Positions 45,757-56,682 of a stretch of 64,000 bases of DNA are shown here, in pieces. The translations under genes and the position numbers were made by a program. Source of the stretch: Prostheceraeus crozeri (Eukaryota; Platyhelminthes; Polycladida; Euryleptidae); NCBI GenBank assembly GCA_907163375.1, contig CAJQUW010007519.1, forward strand, positions 56,718 to 120,717, written 5' to 3'. The notes under the pieces were generated by a model, which searched no databases, had not been told where the DNA came from, and saw only the letters and a list, made by a program, of their open reading frames with translations. Within the stretch, counting starts at the first letter, position 1. Each line of letters begins with the position of its first letter.

Positions 45757-48523
45757 TTAGACTGTAGAAGGGCAACTCTTCAAAATTCTCTAAGTTTGTA
45801 TGCCAATAGGTCAGTGCATGCTTGCTGGTGGTATCGAAATTCCTAACGGATTTTTGTCGTCGTGCATGATATGATACTTTCCGTGGACAGTTTGCTTAAA
45901 TCCATTTTCACTTGGGAGGGGGAAGTGTATTCGACATTAAAGCTTAACTTCTGTTGTCGATTGGCAACAATAACAGTGACCTGTCAGATTTGTCCCTCGA
46001 TTGTGCTTGACAAAGCAGGTATGCGCTGCACATACATTTATTTAGTTTTCTTTGCCTGCATGTGCCTGTATGTCTCTATTATTAGCTACCATTTGGAGAG
46101 GAGAATAATTATTCAAATTAAGAACTTGCATTCCCATCAGTTACAATGATTTCTAATGCTGTTCTGTTATCAGTTTTACATTTTTTAGATTTTCTAAAGG
46201 GAAACTGCTCCGAAATTTGTTCGGCAATTTGAGCTGCTTTCCTCAATGTTCAGACGGATGGTAATTGTTCTGAAGACTTCAGGATTTCCAATTTGCTCAT
46301 GGCATAGTGCCAATAGCAATTGGTTCTCATGGAAAACGATGATGCGTGAAACCTTCCTATCAATGTGACAAACAGAACTAAGCACAAATCAGTTTTTTCA
46401 CCGCTTAAATCATGTGACATGACAACATTGTCAGTTGAAATTTTAAGATGACAATCAAGAATAATAATCAAAACATAGCAAGCGTGTGCATTCGCATGAA
46501 TAAATACCAGATTATTGGATAAAAACACAGATTGGCAATCCGTAAATTAGTGAGCTAATAAATTCTTTTGTCGGCTTGTCAATTATGCAATCGTTGATGA
46601 ACTTATGGTATGTATACATGTAAGGGGACTCAGGCAATAAAGCAGATATGAGTAAGCATCAGTGGGCTACGAATATAAAACAAATAAACGAAGAATATAG
46701 AAGTCAGCCACCTCTGCATCATAGTTAGCCATTTTCAACACTTTCTCTTGGGTGGCGGTCTATTTCTCAACCTCTCTGAAAGTGGCGAGAAATATCGCCT
46801 CAATAAAGTCTGTCAATGTACATGTTCTATCTGTAATACTTTTAAATACCTAAATGTTTTAGTGTAAATACCCGCCGATGTATTATGAAAGTATTTAAAT
46901 TTTGGCTTATATGACATATTATCATGTGATTGAAACTTAACATGATACTAAATGCACATTTTAGTGGTATCGATGTTCAATAAATTGAATTTTGCATATA
47001 TGTATTATTGATAATGCATTTAATTCGTCATCATTCACCCTAAAGGCTCAGCACTTAACAAGGTGGTGTACTACATGTATATCCATCTACGTGTAGTACA
47101 TCATGCACGCAAGATAACCCTTAAAGAACACCCTTAAAGAAGACAAGATGACTAACATGGCAAATCGGATTAACATCGCAGGTACCGTACTTAATATTTA
47201 ATCTAAAGCAGTTATCAATAATGAAGAAGTCAGCTCACAGAATTAGATTGTTTAAGTGTCACTTTGCTAGAAGTGCAAGCTGATTTAAAACTATGGCACA
47301 TACAGGAATTTACTAAGTGGGTAAAAAATTGTAATGCCTTACAGAGATAGACGTCTCTTTGCTGTGTGATCCGGTTGATAACAGTCACTGTAACTTCACA
47401 CAATTTGTTGTGTTTAATGTTGAACTGGCAGCTCATTGTTCGATTGCTATGGTATTATGTCAACAGATTGTCCCATTTCATTATCGTTACATGTTCCAAT
47501 GCGACGTGATTCGCAATCGAATTCGCATTTGTGTGAAAATCACTTTAACGTTGCATGTTCCAATGGTTCCTTTCTCGTCAAACAGAAGAAGAGACGACCT
47601 GTCTAATTCTGTGAGTCAGCCTTGTTGTCCAAACAGCTGCTGTCCTCTTGCAGCAGGGTATGCGATGGATGTCGGGCACATCTGACAGGCCTTACACATA
47701 GAAATTGATAACAATAAAACCTCTAGAATGGAAGTAAAGCTTCATGCAATACACAATAGTGGCACAAAAATCGCACGCATTTTCACTTAGATACACTTGT
47801 CAACGACTGCATCATTGGGTTAGAATCAGTCACGTGCAATTATAAGCTTTTCATTGGTTCTTCATGTCCCGACTTAGTTCCCCCGGATGTGCCGTGACCT
47901 TGAGTCAATTTTCACTCTAGTCAACTTCAGATAAACAATCTATTTCTATGGCCTCACACAAACCAACATCTTAGCACTCACCACTTATACTGCCGAAATA
48001 TAGGGAATGGCAGTCTATTAAAGGGTGGCGTTCTACAGGTTTTACAGCACTCCCTGTTGCCATGATTGACAAATATTTGAATTTGACTATTGACAGTTAC
48101 ATCAATAGAAAGCAGAATGAAAAAATATGATCACTAGTTGCTGCATTGAGAAAATTATCTTTGCAAATAACGTGTAATTCTCATTTTTTATGTTCTTGCT
48201 ACACGTTTACATGCTAGTGTAAACTAACACGCTGTTCCTCAAAAAACGTTGAATGCGCTATCAGCAACCCGTAGGCGCGTATCATCTCTGAATTTAGCTT
48301 ATGACAATATGACATCATTTCCATCAGCACAATTTTACATTTAGGAAATACTTGGGATGTAGCAGTAAATGGTTGTATGAGATAGGTGCTGATAAACAAA
48401 TAATATTCCACCTTTGAGAAACGCAATCCTCTTGACAAATTACTCAACACTCAACAGTGACAAATTGCTAAAATGCAGATATTTTCATAGCTCATATTTA
48501 TCTGTTTTTGCCGATTGAGCTAC
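45757..48523. other. Mostly unannotated stretch
   Basis: Frames at 45862-46149, 46528-46194 and 47359-47685 carry no recognised motif. A small inverted repeat surrounds gtactacatg / gtagtacatc near 47070-47100. Bases 47702-47955 are the second copy of the dispersed repeat listed at 1809. Confidence 0.4.
47702..47955 (+). repeat. Dispersed repeat, copy 2
   Basis: Aligns by eye with 1809-2060 in the same orientation, with shared gataacaataa and aagcttcatgc blocks and similar spacing, but many substitutions. No terminal repeats were found. Its origin is unknown. Confidence 0.45.
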
Positions 48524-48724
48524 CTATGTCTGGTCGTCGTCGAATGACGCACTTGTTAGAGACTTGTTGGAGTAACTCAATTCAAATAATCGACGAATCT
48601 TCTCCCAGAAGAGCCACTTGCGGTCAATGAACAGCTTGAGGAACTCAGGGGTCAAACTACATGGCAGGTCTTTGTATGTGCGAAAGAAGCCGTGTAATGC
48701 GGAATGGTCTTCTGCATTTGCGAT
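48524..48724 (-). CDS. Possible exon or gene fragment, unidentified
   Basis: An open frame of 66 codons without its own good start ends at the TAG at 48526-48524. It contains HSALHGFFRTYKDLPCSLTP, then EFLKLFIDRKWLFWEKIRRL, and an acidic tail ending DDDQT. The mix of Trp, Phe, Tyr and charged residues is more protein-like than the AT-rich flanks. Possible acceptors (tgtacag, aaatgcag) lie just upstream on the minus strand. It could be the last exon of a host gene or part of a transposon. I do not recognise the family. Confidence 0.3.
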   Translation of the reverse strand: MANAEDHSALHGFFRTYKDLPCSLTPEFLKLFIDRKWLFWEKIRRLFELSYSNKSLTSASFDDDQT

Positions 48725-49692
48725 TCACATAGCCTCTGTACATAGCACGTTGCGTGGCATGGGAATGCTCTCAACAGTCAAATTACATGGCAATCTTGCT
48801 ATTGATGTGATGAAGTAGGCCTAATCTGCTTGGTATATGCCTACTGGACAAAGACGTCTTCGCATCGCTGTGTTGCCTTGAATCCTGTAGCTTTTGGATA
48901 AGAACCACAGTGGTGGGAACCATAGAAATCCAACTTTCCACTTTGTTTAAATTTGTGAGACTAGTGTGGACAATAGCAGCTTCTTAATGGTCATTCCAGG
49001 TCACTGTTGCTAGATTCAATAAAAAAAATTACTGAAAATCGTAATAGTTTTAGATTCTTACCGAAAACGATCTATATTAAGTTATTTTAACAAAAAGTTT
49101 TTTTCTTTTTATATATAAAGAGAAATTACAAAATCCGTAATTATGTACAAAGTAGACTAATAAGCTGCCGGTAACTTCCCATTGTCAACCACTGGAAGCC
49201 GTCATTGTTCAACATCTCTTTTTTGTATCCGTATTTGTAAGGTGTTGCGCAAAAGTAACTTGAAAAATCAAGAGCTATTTATTTGCAGAATTTGGTAAGC
49301 GAATTTCTTAATCGCTCAATCTTGGTGAATGGATACCACAGCATGCACGTACTCGTACTTCTCGTCGTTCAAAAGCAATTTACCTAAGGAATGACAACCG
49401 CGATTTACTATTTTTTAAAAATAGACATTTGTATGCTTTATTTGCAACAACATTAAGCGGATATTTATCTTTCTAATGTAAGCACAGTATTCTGCAGGCT
49501 CCCGTTCTATAGCAATGAGTTTCGAAAGGAATGAGATAGCAAAAAGTATTCTGGAAGATTATAAAAGCAAACAAATGAGCAAACAAGAATTGATCTCATG
49601 AAAGCAACATGGCATGTGCATTAGAGTGTGTGGACAGCTCGCAAGTCAAGGGCTATACATAACAAACGATCACTTCATTGCCTTTTTTTAAA
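48725..49692. other. Unannotated stretch
   Basis: A duplicated phrase, gtcaaactacatggcaggtc at about 48651 and gtcaaattacatggcaatct at about 48777, is the only structure noted, and it overlaps the possible exon. The rest is AT-rich. Confidence 0.35.
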
Positions 49693-50063
49693 GACAAACT
49701 GCATGTGTCATGATGGAAGGTCCCCTGTGCTGATGTTAGCAAAACTCAATATTTGTTAGCGCGAGCGTTTTCGAAGTCCGCCGGACATCATAATCATGCT
49801 CTTAATGATTTATTGCGAGATTCACATGAAGCAATGAAAAGTGTTCATAAGATCTATGACAATAGATATATGTAAGTCTTCGTAAAGAGACTATTGTCAT
49901 GGATCTTATGAACACTTTTCATTGCTTCATGTGAATCTCGCAATCAATCATTAAGAGCATGATTATGATGTCCGGCGGATTTCGAAAGCGTTCGCGCTAA
50001 CAAATATTGAGTTTTGCTAACATCAGCAGAAGGGACCTTCCATCATGACACATGCAGTTTGTC
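49693..50063. repeat. Long near-perfect foldback, about 173-bp arms
   Basis: The left arm starts gacaaactgcatgtgtcatg at 49693 and the right arm ends with its complement at 50063. The arms match with few mismatches and small indels, around a loop of about 25 bases (near 49866-49890). The whole unit could fold into one hairpin. There is no coding content, and no clear target duplication. It is either a foldback or MITE-type element or a hairpin RNA locus. Confidence 0.88.
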
Positions 50064-50108
50064 CCTCACTCATCAGTGACAAATTTAAATGTGTTGATTA
50101 CATTTTAA

Positions 50109-50110
<2 letters not shown>

Positions 50111-50147
<37 letters not shown>
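50111..50147. repeat. (TA)n microsatellite
   Basis: An uninterrupted at-dinucleotide run of about 37 bases, with further imperfect ta-rich sequence to 50171. Confidence 0.95.
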
Positions 50148-50149
<2 letters not shown>

Positions 50150-50171
50150 CTATATTTATATATATTATATA

Positions 50172-50270
50172 TAGGGGTGTTCGGGATGATCCCGTCCCGA
50201 TTCGTATCCCGGACCCTCATCCCGCCCTCGGTCCCGATCCCGATCTCCTCCCGAATCCCGAACATCCCTA
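50172..50270. mobile_element. 99-bp GC-rich miniature element, probably hAT
   Basis: Starts TAGGGGTGTTCGGGATGATC and ends CCGAATCCCGAACATCCCTA, which are inverted repeats. Between them are repeats of cccgatc / cccgcc. The flanks attatata (50164-50171) and attataca (50271-50278) agree at seven of eight positions, consistent with an 8-bp duplication. It sits at the edge of a TA microsatellite. Confidence 0.7.
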
Positions 50271-50278
50271 ATTATACA

Positions 50279-53200
50279 GTGTCATATAGTATGCACAATA
50301 TTTTTGTATGTGCAAATTATTGTTATAGCCTATATACTAACAACAAATTTGAAACCGGTCTACGGTTCATTAAGAAGCCATCCTGTGAATCAAAAACCGA
50401 CTGGTTCCAACCCTGCCAGGGGTATACAATGCAAGTTTTTTAACTTTTAGACAAAATTGCATCTTTGCAAAATCGACTTAGAACATCTGTGCTGTAATTT
50501 CATTTGTTACTTCCTTTACGATCAAAAATCTGACATCAGGAACGCAGCGATGAAGCCAAAAAGTCAATAATTCTTTCAATAATAAGTTTCTGCATTGTTT
50601 ATAGATTCGTAGCTTAGATCGATGGAATAACTTGTACACAAATAATCAACAGCACCGTGTAAAGGCAATCTATTTTTCTGCAACTATCTAAGCAATTCCA
50701 TGAAATGTATGAAGGTTGATCAAATAGGTTTTGCAGCACCTATACATTTAAGAGCATTTTAACCTTGCTAAAAAGTACATACTAAGAGTATTCGTGCATT
50801 AGACTGAAAGGTCTCGTGTGTGAATAAAAATGGGAAATTCGGAAAAAACATTAATGTTTAGTGGGTTCATTCGATAGTCAAGTGAAATAGAAAAACTGTT
50901 AGTAATATTGGTGCATTGAACATACTTGCATTTTACAAGTTCATTTATCTTAATAGTACTAATATCTAAGTCTCCGCAGCTACCATTGCTTTATACAACT
51001 TCTTAATCGCCATTATTAGTTTTTCATTGCTTGTCATCTCAGTCAATATTTTTTCACTTTCATTACGAAATACCCTTTTAATGCCAAAAATTGGAGCACT
51101 GGTTGCACTTTTTGTAACTGTAATAACAAAATGAACACGTGAGACAGCTTCTACCAGAAGATCTAACACAATCCAAAATCATTTTCCTTGTCTCCATTTC
51201 CTCATCAGATGAATCTCTGTCCTATTTAAACACATTCGTTGAAGATCGCAAGCGATTTTGGAATATGATTAGTCCGCAATTGAGTGTTTTGTATTATTCC
51301 TTTGCAGTATGATCATTATCTACTTAGAACATGCAGTTGACATATAAAAGTGAACTTTCTTTAAGTTTGACATGTTTTATTTAATTAGATTATGACTTAT
51401 TTAGAATGCTTTTTGTTCTTGAATTAATTAAATGTTTAGATGTTTACCATGCAGTTTTATAAATACACGTGCATACGTGGGAAAAATCAAAACAGTTTCG
51501 TAAACAATCCCATATCTATAAAAATGCTCTTTTACGTCAGGATGACTTCACCGTAGTGAATGAGTGAATATATTTATTGTAAGCTGTGACAACAGAAGCA
51601 ATCGGTGTTAATAGTGTTTTTCTGTGTATGAACGCATGATAAATAATCTTGACTTCTGTTTGTGATTTTCAATCTGTCTTTTACCTAAGCTTCGAATCAT
51701 GACGTTCTCCCATAACTTACACTTTGATTTGAGAAAAGTGGACTGCAGGACGACCGTTAGCATTATGAGATAAATGGCTAAGTATGTGATTGGTAGATGT
51801 CAGATATGTTTCGATAGTGACTGTCTAACGACGTCTCTCGATTAGATACATGTGAGCATTTGAAAAATGACAATTCATTATGAATGGTCAGGCCTACACT
51901 TTTAATACTTTCAGGATATACAGTTTACGCAAGCATTTCAATTCTAGCTCATTTAAATGAGTTGTCAACTTTAAATAAAACTATAAAATAAATACAAGAA
52001 ATGAATATGAATAAATAAGCTTTGCGTGCGTGCTTTAAAAAAATTTATTTTGCTTAGTGTGTCAGTCAAGTCAACAGTTGACTATCAAAAAGCGGCTGAC
52101 TTGTGTAGGACCCAATCAAAAACAAAGTCAGTGAACCCATCTAATTTCTATTAAGCTAAGCTTGATGTGAGATGAGGTGAGGAATGTACGAATATAATAC
52201 AAAAGTCAGTCAATGAAGAATATGACTCTTTCTAATTCCAAGAAAGATGGATTGACATATTTCTTCCTCTTTCATCATTCAGTAGAAGAATATTATTCAA
52301 ATCTCTTCAAAGCACTATTTCTATAGAAAGTGCTTTGAGGAATTTTAAATAATCTTCTTCTAAACATCATCCTATGATTGAGCGACTTATGACTAAACAT
52401 TTGGCAAATTGACCTGCCGATAATTTAATTTTCAAGAGGTATATAATCCTTCAATTCTCAATATTGGATATATCAATATGCAGCAATACTCAGTCTATCG
52501 AAGAGAAGGTAGTGAAATATCCTCATGTCAGAAAATTTACTTAAGTTAAGAATCCAAGAAATTCAGCTTCAAAAAGTATAATTCAACGTATTCGAATCGT
52601 ACGTCGCCAAGGGAGGTAACCATTAAGACATGAAACAGCTAACCCGACTTTTAACATTACTTAATGTGCCGATGTTCTGACATGCCGTCACTTTGACAAT
52701 TCCAACCAATCCACCCGGATCCAGTTCCTAGACCCGGGTAACCGGGCGGATCCCGGATACTATTATCAAAAATGATAAAATTGCATGTAATTCGTTTTCA
52801 TTATCATGAAATACTGAATAGCATGGTTTCTGAGATTAACTTTAAATTATGCCTTTCATAGTACATGCTGATGAAGTAATATTGAAATCCTAAGATTTTG
52901 CTATCGCCAACTGTAGTTGTCACTCTGGCTCTCAGTTGTTATTATGCCATCTTTGCGAAATATCATTCCTAAATATCAAGTATTTAACATAACGGCAATA
53001 CAATCTGAGACCGAGCATAGAGAAATGTGTACTCTTTCTCAAAACATGACAACTAAAACTGAATTTCTGTATTAATTTAGTTTATTTTTACCATGATTGT
53101 CAATCAAAATAGAGATTAATCCAGACCAATTTCAATAGCGATAAGCACGCGTATTTGACTAAAGGAAAAAATGGAAAGACAGCAAACTTGCTTTTATTAG

Positions 53201-53563
53201 TGCTTTTTACTCGTAACTAATAAGCGTATATCCCACTTATGGATAATTACAGCTATTGTTCATTGGACGTATATAGTAAGGTAGTTGGACCAATACCATA
53301 AGTCTGGAGAATCACAATGGATCTTACTTCATGCGGTTAACTTTGGAGTTCATGGATGTCCATTCATTCCTTAGTATGGATTAGTAAAGTGGGTGCAGTG
53401 GCTACAAGCTTACAACGGAAGCATGACAATTAGAATGAACAAAGTAAGAGAAAGTTACTTCATCTTTTCTGTAACCTTAATTGATGGTCATCCAATACCG
53501 AGCTACAGATATTCCTGGATAAAACATTTCTCCAATTGATGGTCAAGAACAGGAGGCTGTTGC
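50279..53563. other. Unannotated stretch with minor structures
   Basis: AT-rich. An imperfect palindrome lies at 52283-52362. GC-rich ggatcc/ccgg patches occur at 52710-52765 and again at 53930-53997, the latter ending gcaatccctg like a hAT terminus. I could not pair them into one element. No exon was supported. Confidence 0.4.
52283..52362. repeat. Imperfect palindrome, about 36-bp arms
   Basis: tagaagaatattattcaaat near 52283 faces ttaaataatcttcttcta ending at 52362. The inner caaagcacta and tagaaagtgctttg close around a short loop. Confidence 0.65.
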
Positions 53564-53744
53564 TTATTGTCATAGTGAAAAATCCACTTTTTCTCTCCTT
53601 CAGAGTTTATTGACCAAGTTATGAGGTTATTTACAATAAAATAATTAAAAAGCCAACGCTTCGTGCCACTGACACTTCGATGGGCCGACTTCGGTCAATA
53701 AACTCTGAAGGAGAGAAAAAGTGGATTTTTCACTATGACAATAA
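53564..53744. repeat. Perfect 52-bp inverted repeats around a PLE hammerhead relic
   Basis: 53564-53615 and 53693-53744 are exact inverted copies (I found no mismatch). Their inner part, ctctcctt...tttattgacc, resembles the extreme 3' end of PLE B at 8830-8852. The 77-base interior, read on the minus strand, holds a decayed hammerhead. This looks like a minimal PLE-terminus derivative. Confidence 0.8.
53645..53690 (-). ncRNA. Decayed hammerhead ribozyme
   Basis: The minus strand reads GCCC, then a core TCGAAGT where CTGAAGA would be expected, a stem II GTC-AGT-GGC, CGAAGCG where CGAAACG is expected, then TTGGC. The order and spacing match the hammerhead at 1668-1704 and PLE hammerheads in general. 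Several core positions are changed, so it is unlikely to cleave. Confidence 0.4.
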
Positions 53745-54506
53745 AAAACATTTCTATTCAGATGTATATTCGCATTCTTAGCCGCCCACATACACTCCCA
53801 ACTCGAAGTGAGTAACGAGAAAAACTAGTTCTATAACTTTTCTTCAATCTTAACTTCAATCGTTAAATAGGATTTTCCACTGCAGTAATGACCATCGACA
53901 TTTTGTCTTTAACGCTCTTCGCTGGATCCGGGCGGATCTGACACCGGATCCGGATATTTACACCCAGATTCGCCGGATCTTGACCCAGTGCAATCCCTGA
54001 TATAAACAAAAACTATATAAACAGCAATTCAATTTATTTTTGCCTCCATTTTTCAAACCAAAGAGGCAGAGAAACTTCATATTTTCAGCAGCCTAGATTT
54101 CATGTGTCATCTGAAGTGAAACGCTGGAATTTCTTTTATCAAACAGCGATATTGTAACGTAGCACACAATGGAGGGGAGAAAGTAAATTCATGTCTGTAA
54201 GTAATTGGGACAATTACACCAACCAAAATGGACACTGGTATAGTGGACACCGGAATAGAGAAGTTGAAGATGAAATTTTTAAAGATTAAATCACGCCCTT
54301 AGAGTTTGATGAGTATTCACTTCCGTCTCATCCTGTGCTATTGTTAGTGATAATACATTTTATCTCGTCTTCGAGCTTCAGTCAGCGCATCTTTATCTTC
54401 TTGTTGAAGTATTCAATGTGATTTCGTAGAAATGTGGAAAGGCATAAATGATATTAAAATAGAAATCCGATATTTAATTCAAGACACTTTTCTTGTAATA
54501 GCAATA

Positions 54507-54606
54507 TAGCATTAACATGGATTTTTGAGGCCAACAATGTAGGACATTTGAGGGCGTGTAAGCGCCTGAAAATGTCCTACACTGTTGCCCGAAAAAAGCT
54601 ATGCTA
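54507..54606. repeat. 100-bp imperfect palindrome
   Basis: tagcattaacatgg near 54507 faces the inverse at 54606. The inner caatgtaggacattt and aaatgtcctacactg close around gggcg-tgtaa-gcgcc. It resembles a very short foldback element. Confidence 0.65.
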
Positions 54607-54787
54607 ATAATATTGTGCGTGATTGAAATGAACTGAGCAGCAATTCTATGAATACATATGTAGATATACACTGATTGAGATTTCAAAAATGTCTTTCACA
54701 TGCATAGATAGAGAAATCATCATGACGGGATACATAGTTGCCTTCTTTACACAAGTAACCTGGCAATTGATAGTTGCCTTCGTTTTT

Positions 54788-54863
54788 CCACATTGTACCA
54801 TAGCAATTATTATACCACTCAATCTCCACATTGTATCATAGCAATTATAATGCCACTCAATTA
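54788..54863. repeat. 38-bp tandem duplication
   Basis: Two units starting ccacattgta and ending ccactcaat, 54788-54825 and 54826-54863, with about four differences. Confidence 0.8.
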
Positions 54864-55347
54864 CGCACAATATGGCACATGTATGTGTTAATCATTTTAT
54901 TGAGTGAGTCAAAATTAGCCAGGCAACTGCATCTGTAAATTTTATCAGCAGACGGCTAATTATGTTGTTGATGGAAGCAATTCATGCAAACACAACTCAA
55001 TGTCAATTCAACAATTCTAGTTGCCTGCATTTGAAGCAGTTTTGTCGTTTTACTTGAAATCTTGTCGAAAATATTACTGAGGCAACTTATTTTAGACCAT
55101 AGGGATACTCAACCGCGGCCTTGCAGCTCTCCGTTTGTGGGCTAACCATGCATCACTGCCAGTGTGCAAAATGGAAAATTTTCTAAAAAGTTTATCGCTT
55201 TCTATAATTGAATATTTTTTTGAATCATGTCCACTTCTGTGTCTAGAACGCAATAATCTAATTTAAAATGTGATTAAACGCGTGGAATTCTTTATTGCAC
55301 CAAAAATTGAAGTAATTATTATTCACGCGTAGGCTCTGCGGACCATG

Positions 55348-55369
55348 CATAGAGAATACTTACTCTATG
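55348..55369. mobile_element. 22-bp remnant of family M1 with perfect 8-bp duplication
   Basis: CATAGAG at 55348 and CTCTATG ending at 55369 are the two M1 tips with only eight bases between them. GGACCATG flanks both sides exactly (55340-55347, 55370-55377). This is either an M1 copy deleted down to its tips or an unusual excision product that kept both ends. Confidence 0.75.
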
Positions 55370-55429
55370 GGACCATGGTTTGCGTATGTCAATAGAAATG
55401 TTTCGGTTTCTATTTTTATCAGTGTTCTA

Positions 55430-55760
55430 CTAATAGAGATAGTGAAAATTTTTGTATGAAAAGATTCACTTTTTTGCGGAGATTACGTTCCTGCGGTTCA
55501 AAATATTATTTGAGCATTTATAAAGAAGCTATTTTTTTCAAATCATTCCTATGCTTATATACTTCCGAGATAAGTAGTATGAAACAAGTTGGATATCAGA
55601 AGGAATGAACATTTGCTAGCAAGCATCTTAATTCAGCGGAATTTAAGCTGATTATCAAAGGTAATTTATGAGCTGCATCATAATACAAATAAAAGCGTCG
55701 ACATCTTATTGTGATTTGTTGGTGAATTTTCAAGTTTATAATTCCATTTTCATCGGTATA
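55430..55760 (+). mobile_element. hAT-type miniature element, family M1, partial copy
   Basis: From about 55440 the sequence follows copy A: gtgaaaatttttgtatgaaaagattc, gcggagattacgttcc, agtagtatgaaacaagttgg, then the tail. The two ends are missing or worn away. It starts 60 bases to the right of the 22-bp remnant. Confidence 0.7.
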
Positions 55761-56398
55761 ATTAATTCATCGGCAGTCTGCATGAGCTTAAAGCTTAGAG
55801 GACCAGTACATTCACTGCCCTGGATGCTCAAGCGATTGCGCATAGTAGGCCTTGGTAATTGAGCTGCCCGCTCATTTTGATGGCTATGTCGGGCGAGGAA
55901 AGAAAGCATGGCCTATTGGTTCTACAGGCGCCTTTTTCTGGTCCCTTCACTTCTTCGTCATCGTTTATACATACTCAGAAATATGCCTACCGCTGCATGT
56001 TACTCGGCGATAAATACATGTCAAATTTATTGCCCTTTCAAAATTTTCCGTTTTGAGAAACTTTTCGGGAACATTTTGAACACTGATCACTGCACAGTGC
56101 ACGGCCTTCCACAGATAGAGGTCTGAGATCATCATCCCCAGATAGCAAATGTCTTACAATTATTACAAAAATCTCGAGGGGTTGCTGAAAAATTTCTTCT
56201 AAGACCCTTATAGGCATCTGTTTGTAACAAAGAATACAGTTGTCAAAGGCCAATCTGAGAAAATCCATGTGACTAACTTCACAGAAACTTTCCTTTGCAT
56301 TCATTAGGAAATTGACATCCTTCTAAGGTCAATTGTAGTAATGTCATACGATGTTTGTATCGCTCATTTTTCCGCTTATTGAGCGGAGAACTTAACAT
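55761..56398. other. Unannotated stretch
   Basis: Overlapping short frames on both strands, no motif recognised. Confidence 0.4.
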
Positions 56399-56680
56399 TT
56401 CAAGAATTTGCGAGATGCAATCGAATCCATCACTGACGAAATGCTAGCGAGTGTTTGGAGAGACATCGACTATCGCCCGGACGTTTTGAGAGGCACAAAT
56501 GGTGCTCATGTTGAAATTTATGAATAAAACTGGCAATTTTTTTTAATAAGCCATCGCTTTTTTTGTGATCAAAACTTTGGGTCTTCTTGATACTGGTGCA
56601 AAAAACCGCTTGTTCATACACAAAGTAGATTTTTCGTGAGCTCAGATTGTTATCAGGTAAAGATTTTATAATCACCCTGT
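56399..56680 (+). pseudogene. Tc1/mariner-like transposase C-terminus and 3' terminus
   Basis: From about 56402 the plus strand reads LRDAIESITDEMLASVWRDI, then DYRPDVLRGTNGAHVEIYE and a stop at about 56526. This is the usual end of an IS630/Tc1/mariner-type transposase (LDYR.DVCR.T.GAH+E). The element end tttataatcaccctgt (56665-56680), followed by TA, matches the common acagggtgattataaa terminus with a TA target site. The catalytic part is missing, so it is a dead 5'-truncated copy. Confidence 0.7.
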
Positions 56681-56682
56681 AT

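Larger units (their letters stand above)
53745..55339. other. Unannotated stretch with small repeats
   Basis: Holds the imperfect palindrome 54507-54606 and the 38-bp tandem pair 54788-54863. Bases 53930-53997 are GC-rich ggatcc repeats ending caatccctg. No exon was recognised. Confidence 0.4.

Noticed and set aside
52700-53997. A single hAT element bounded by the ggatcc-rich patches
   Set aside because: The left patch has no CAGGGATTGC end and no matching 8-mers flank the pair.
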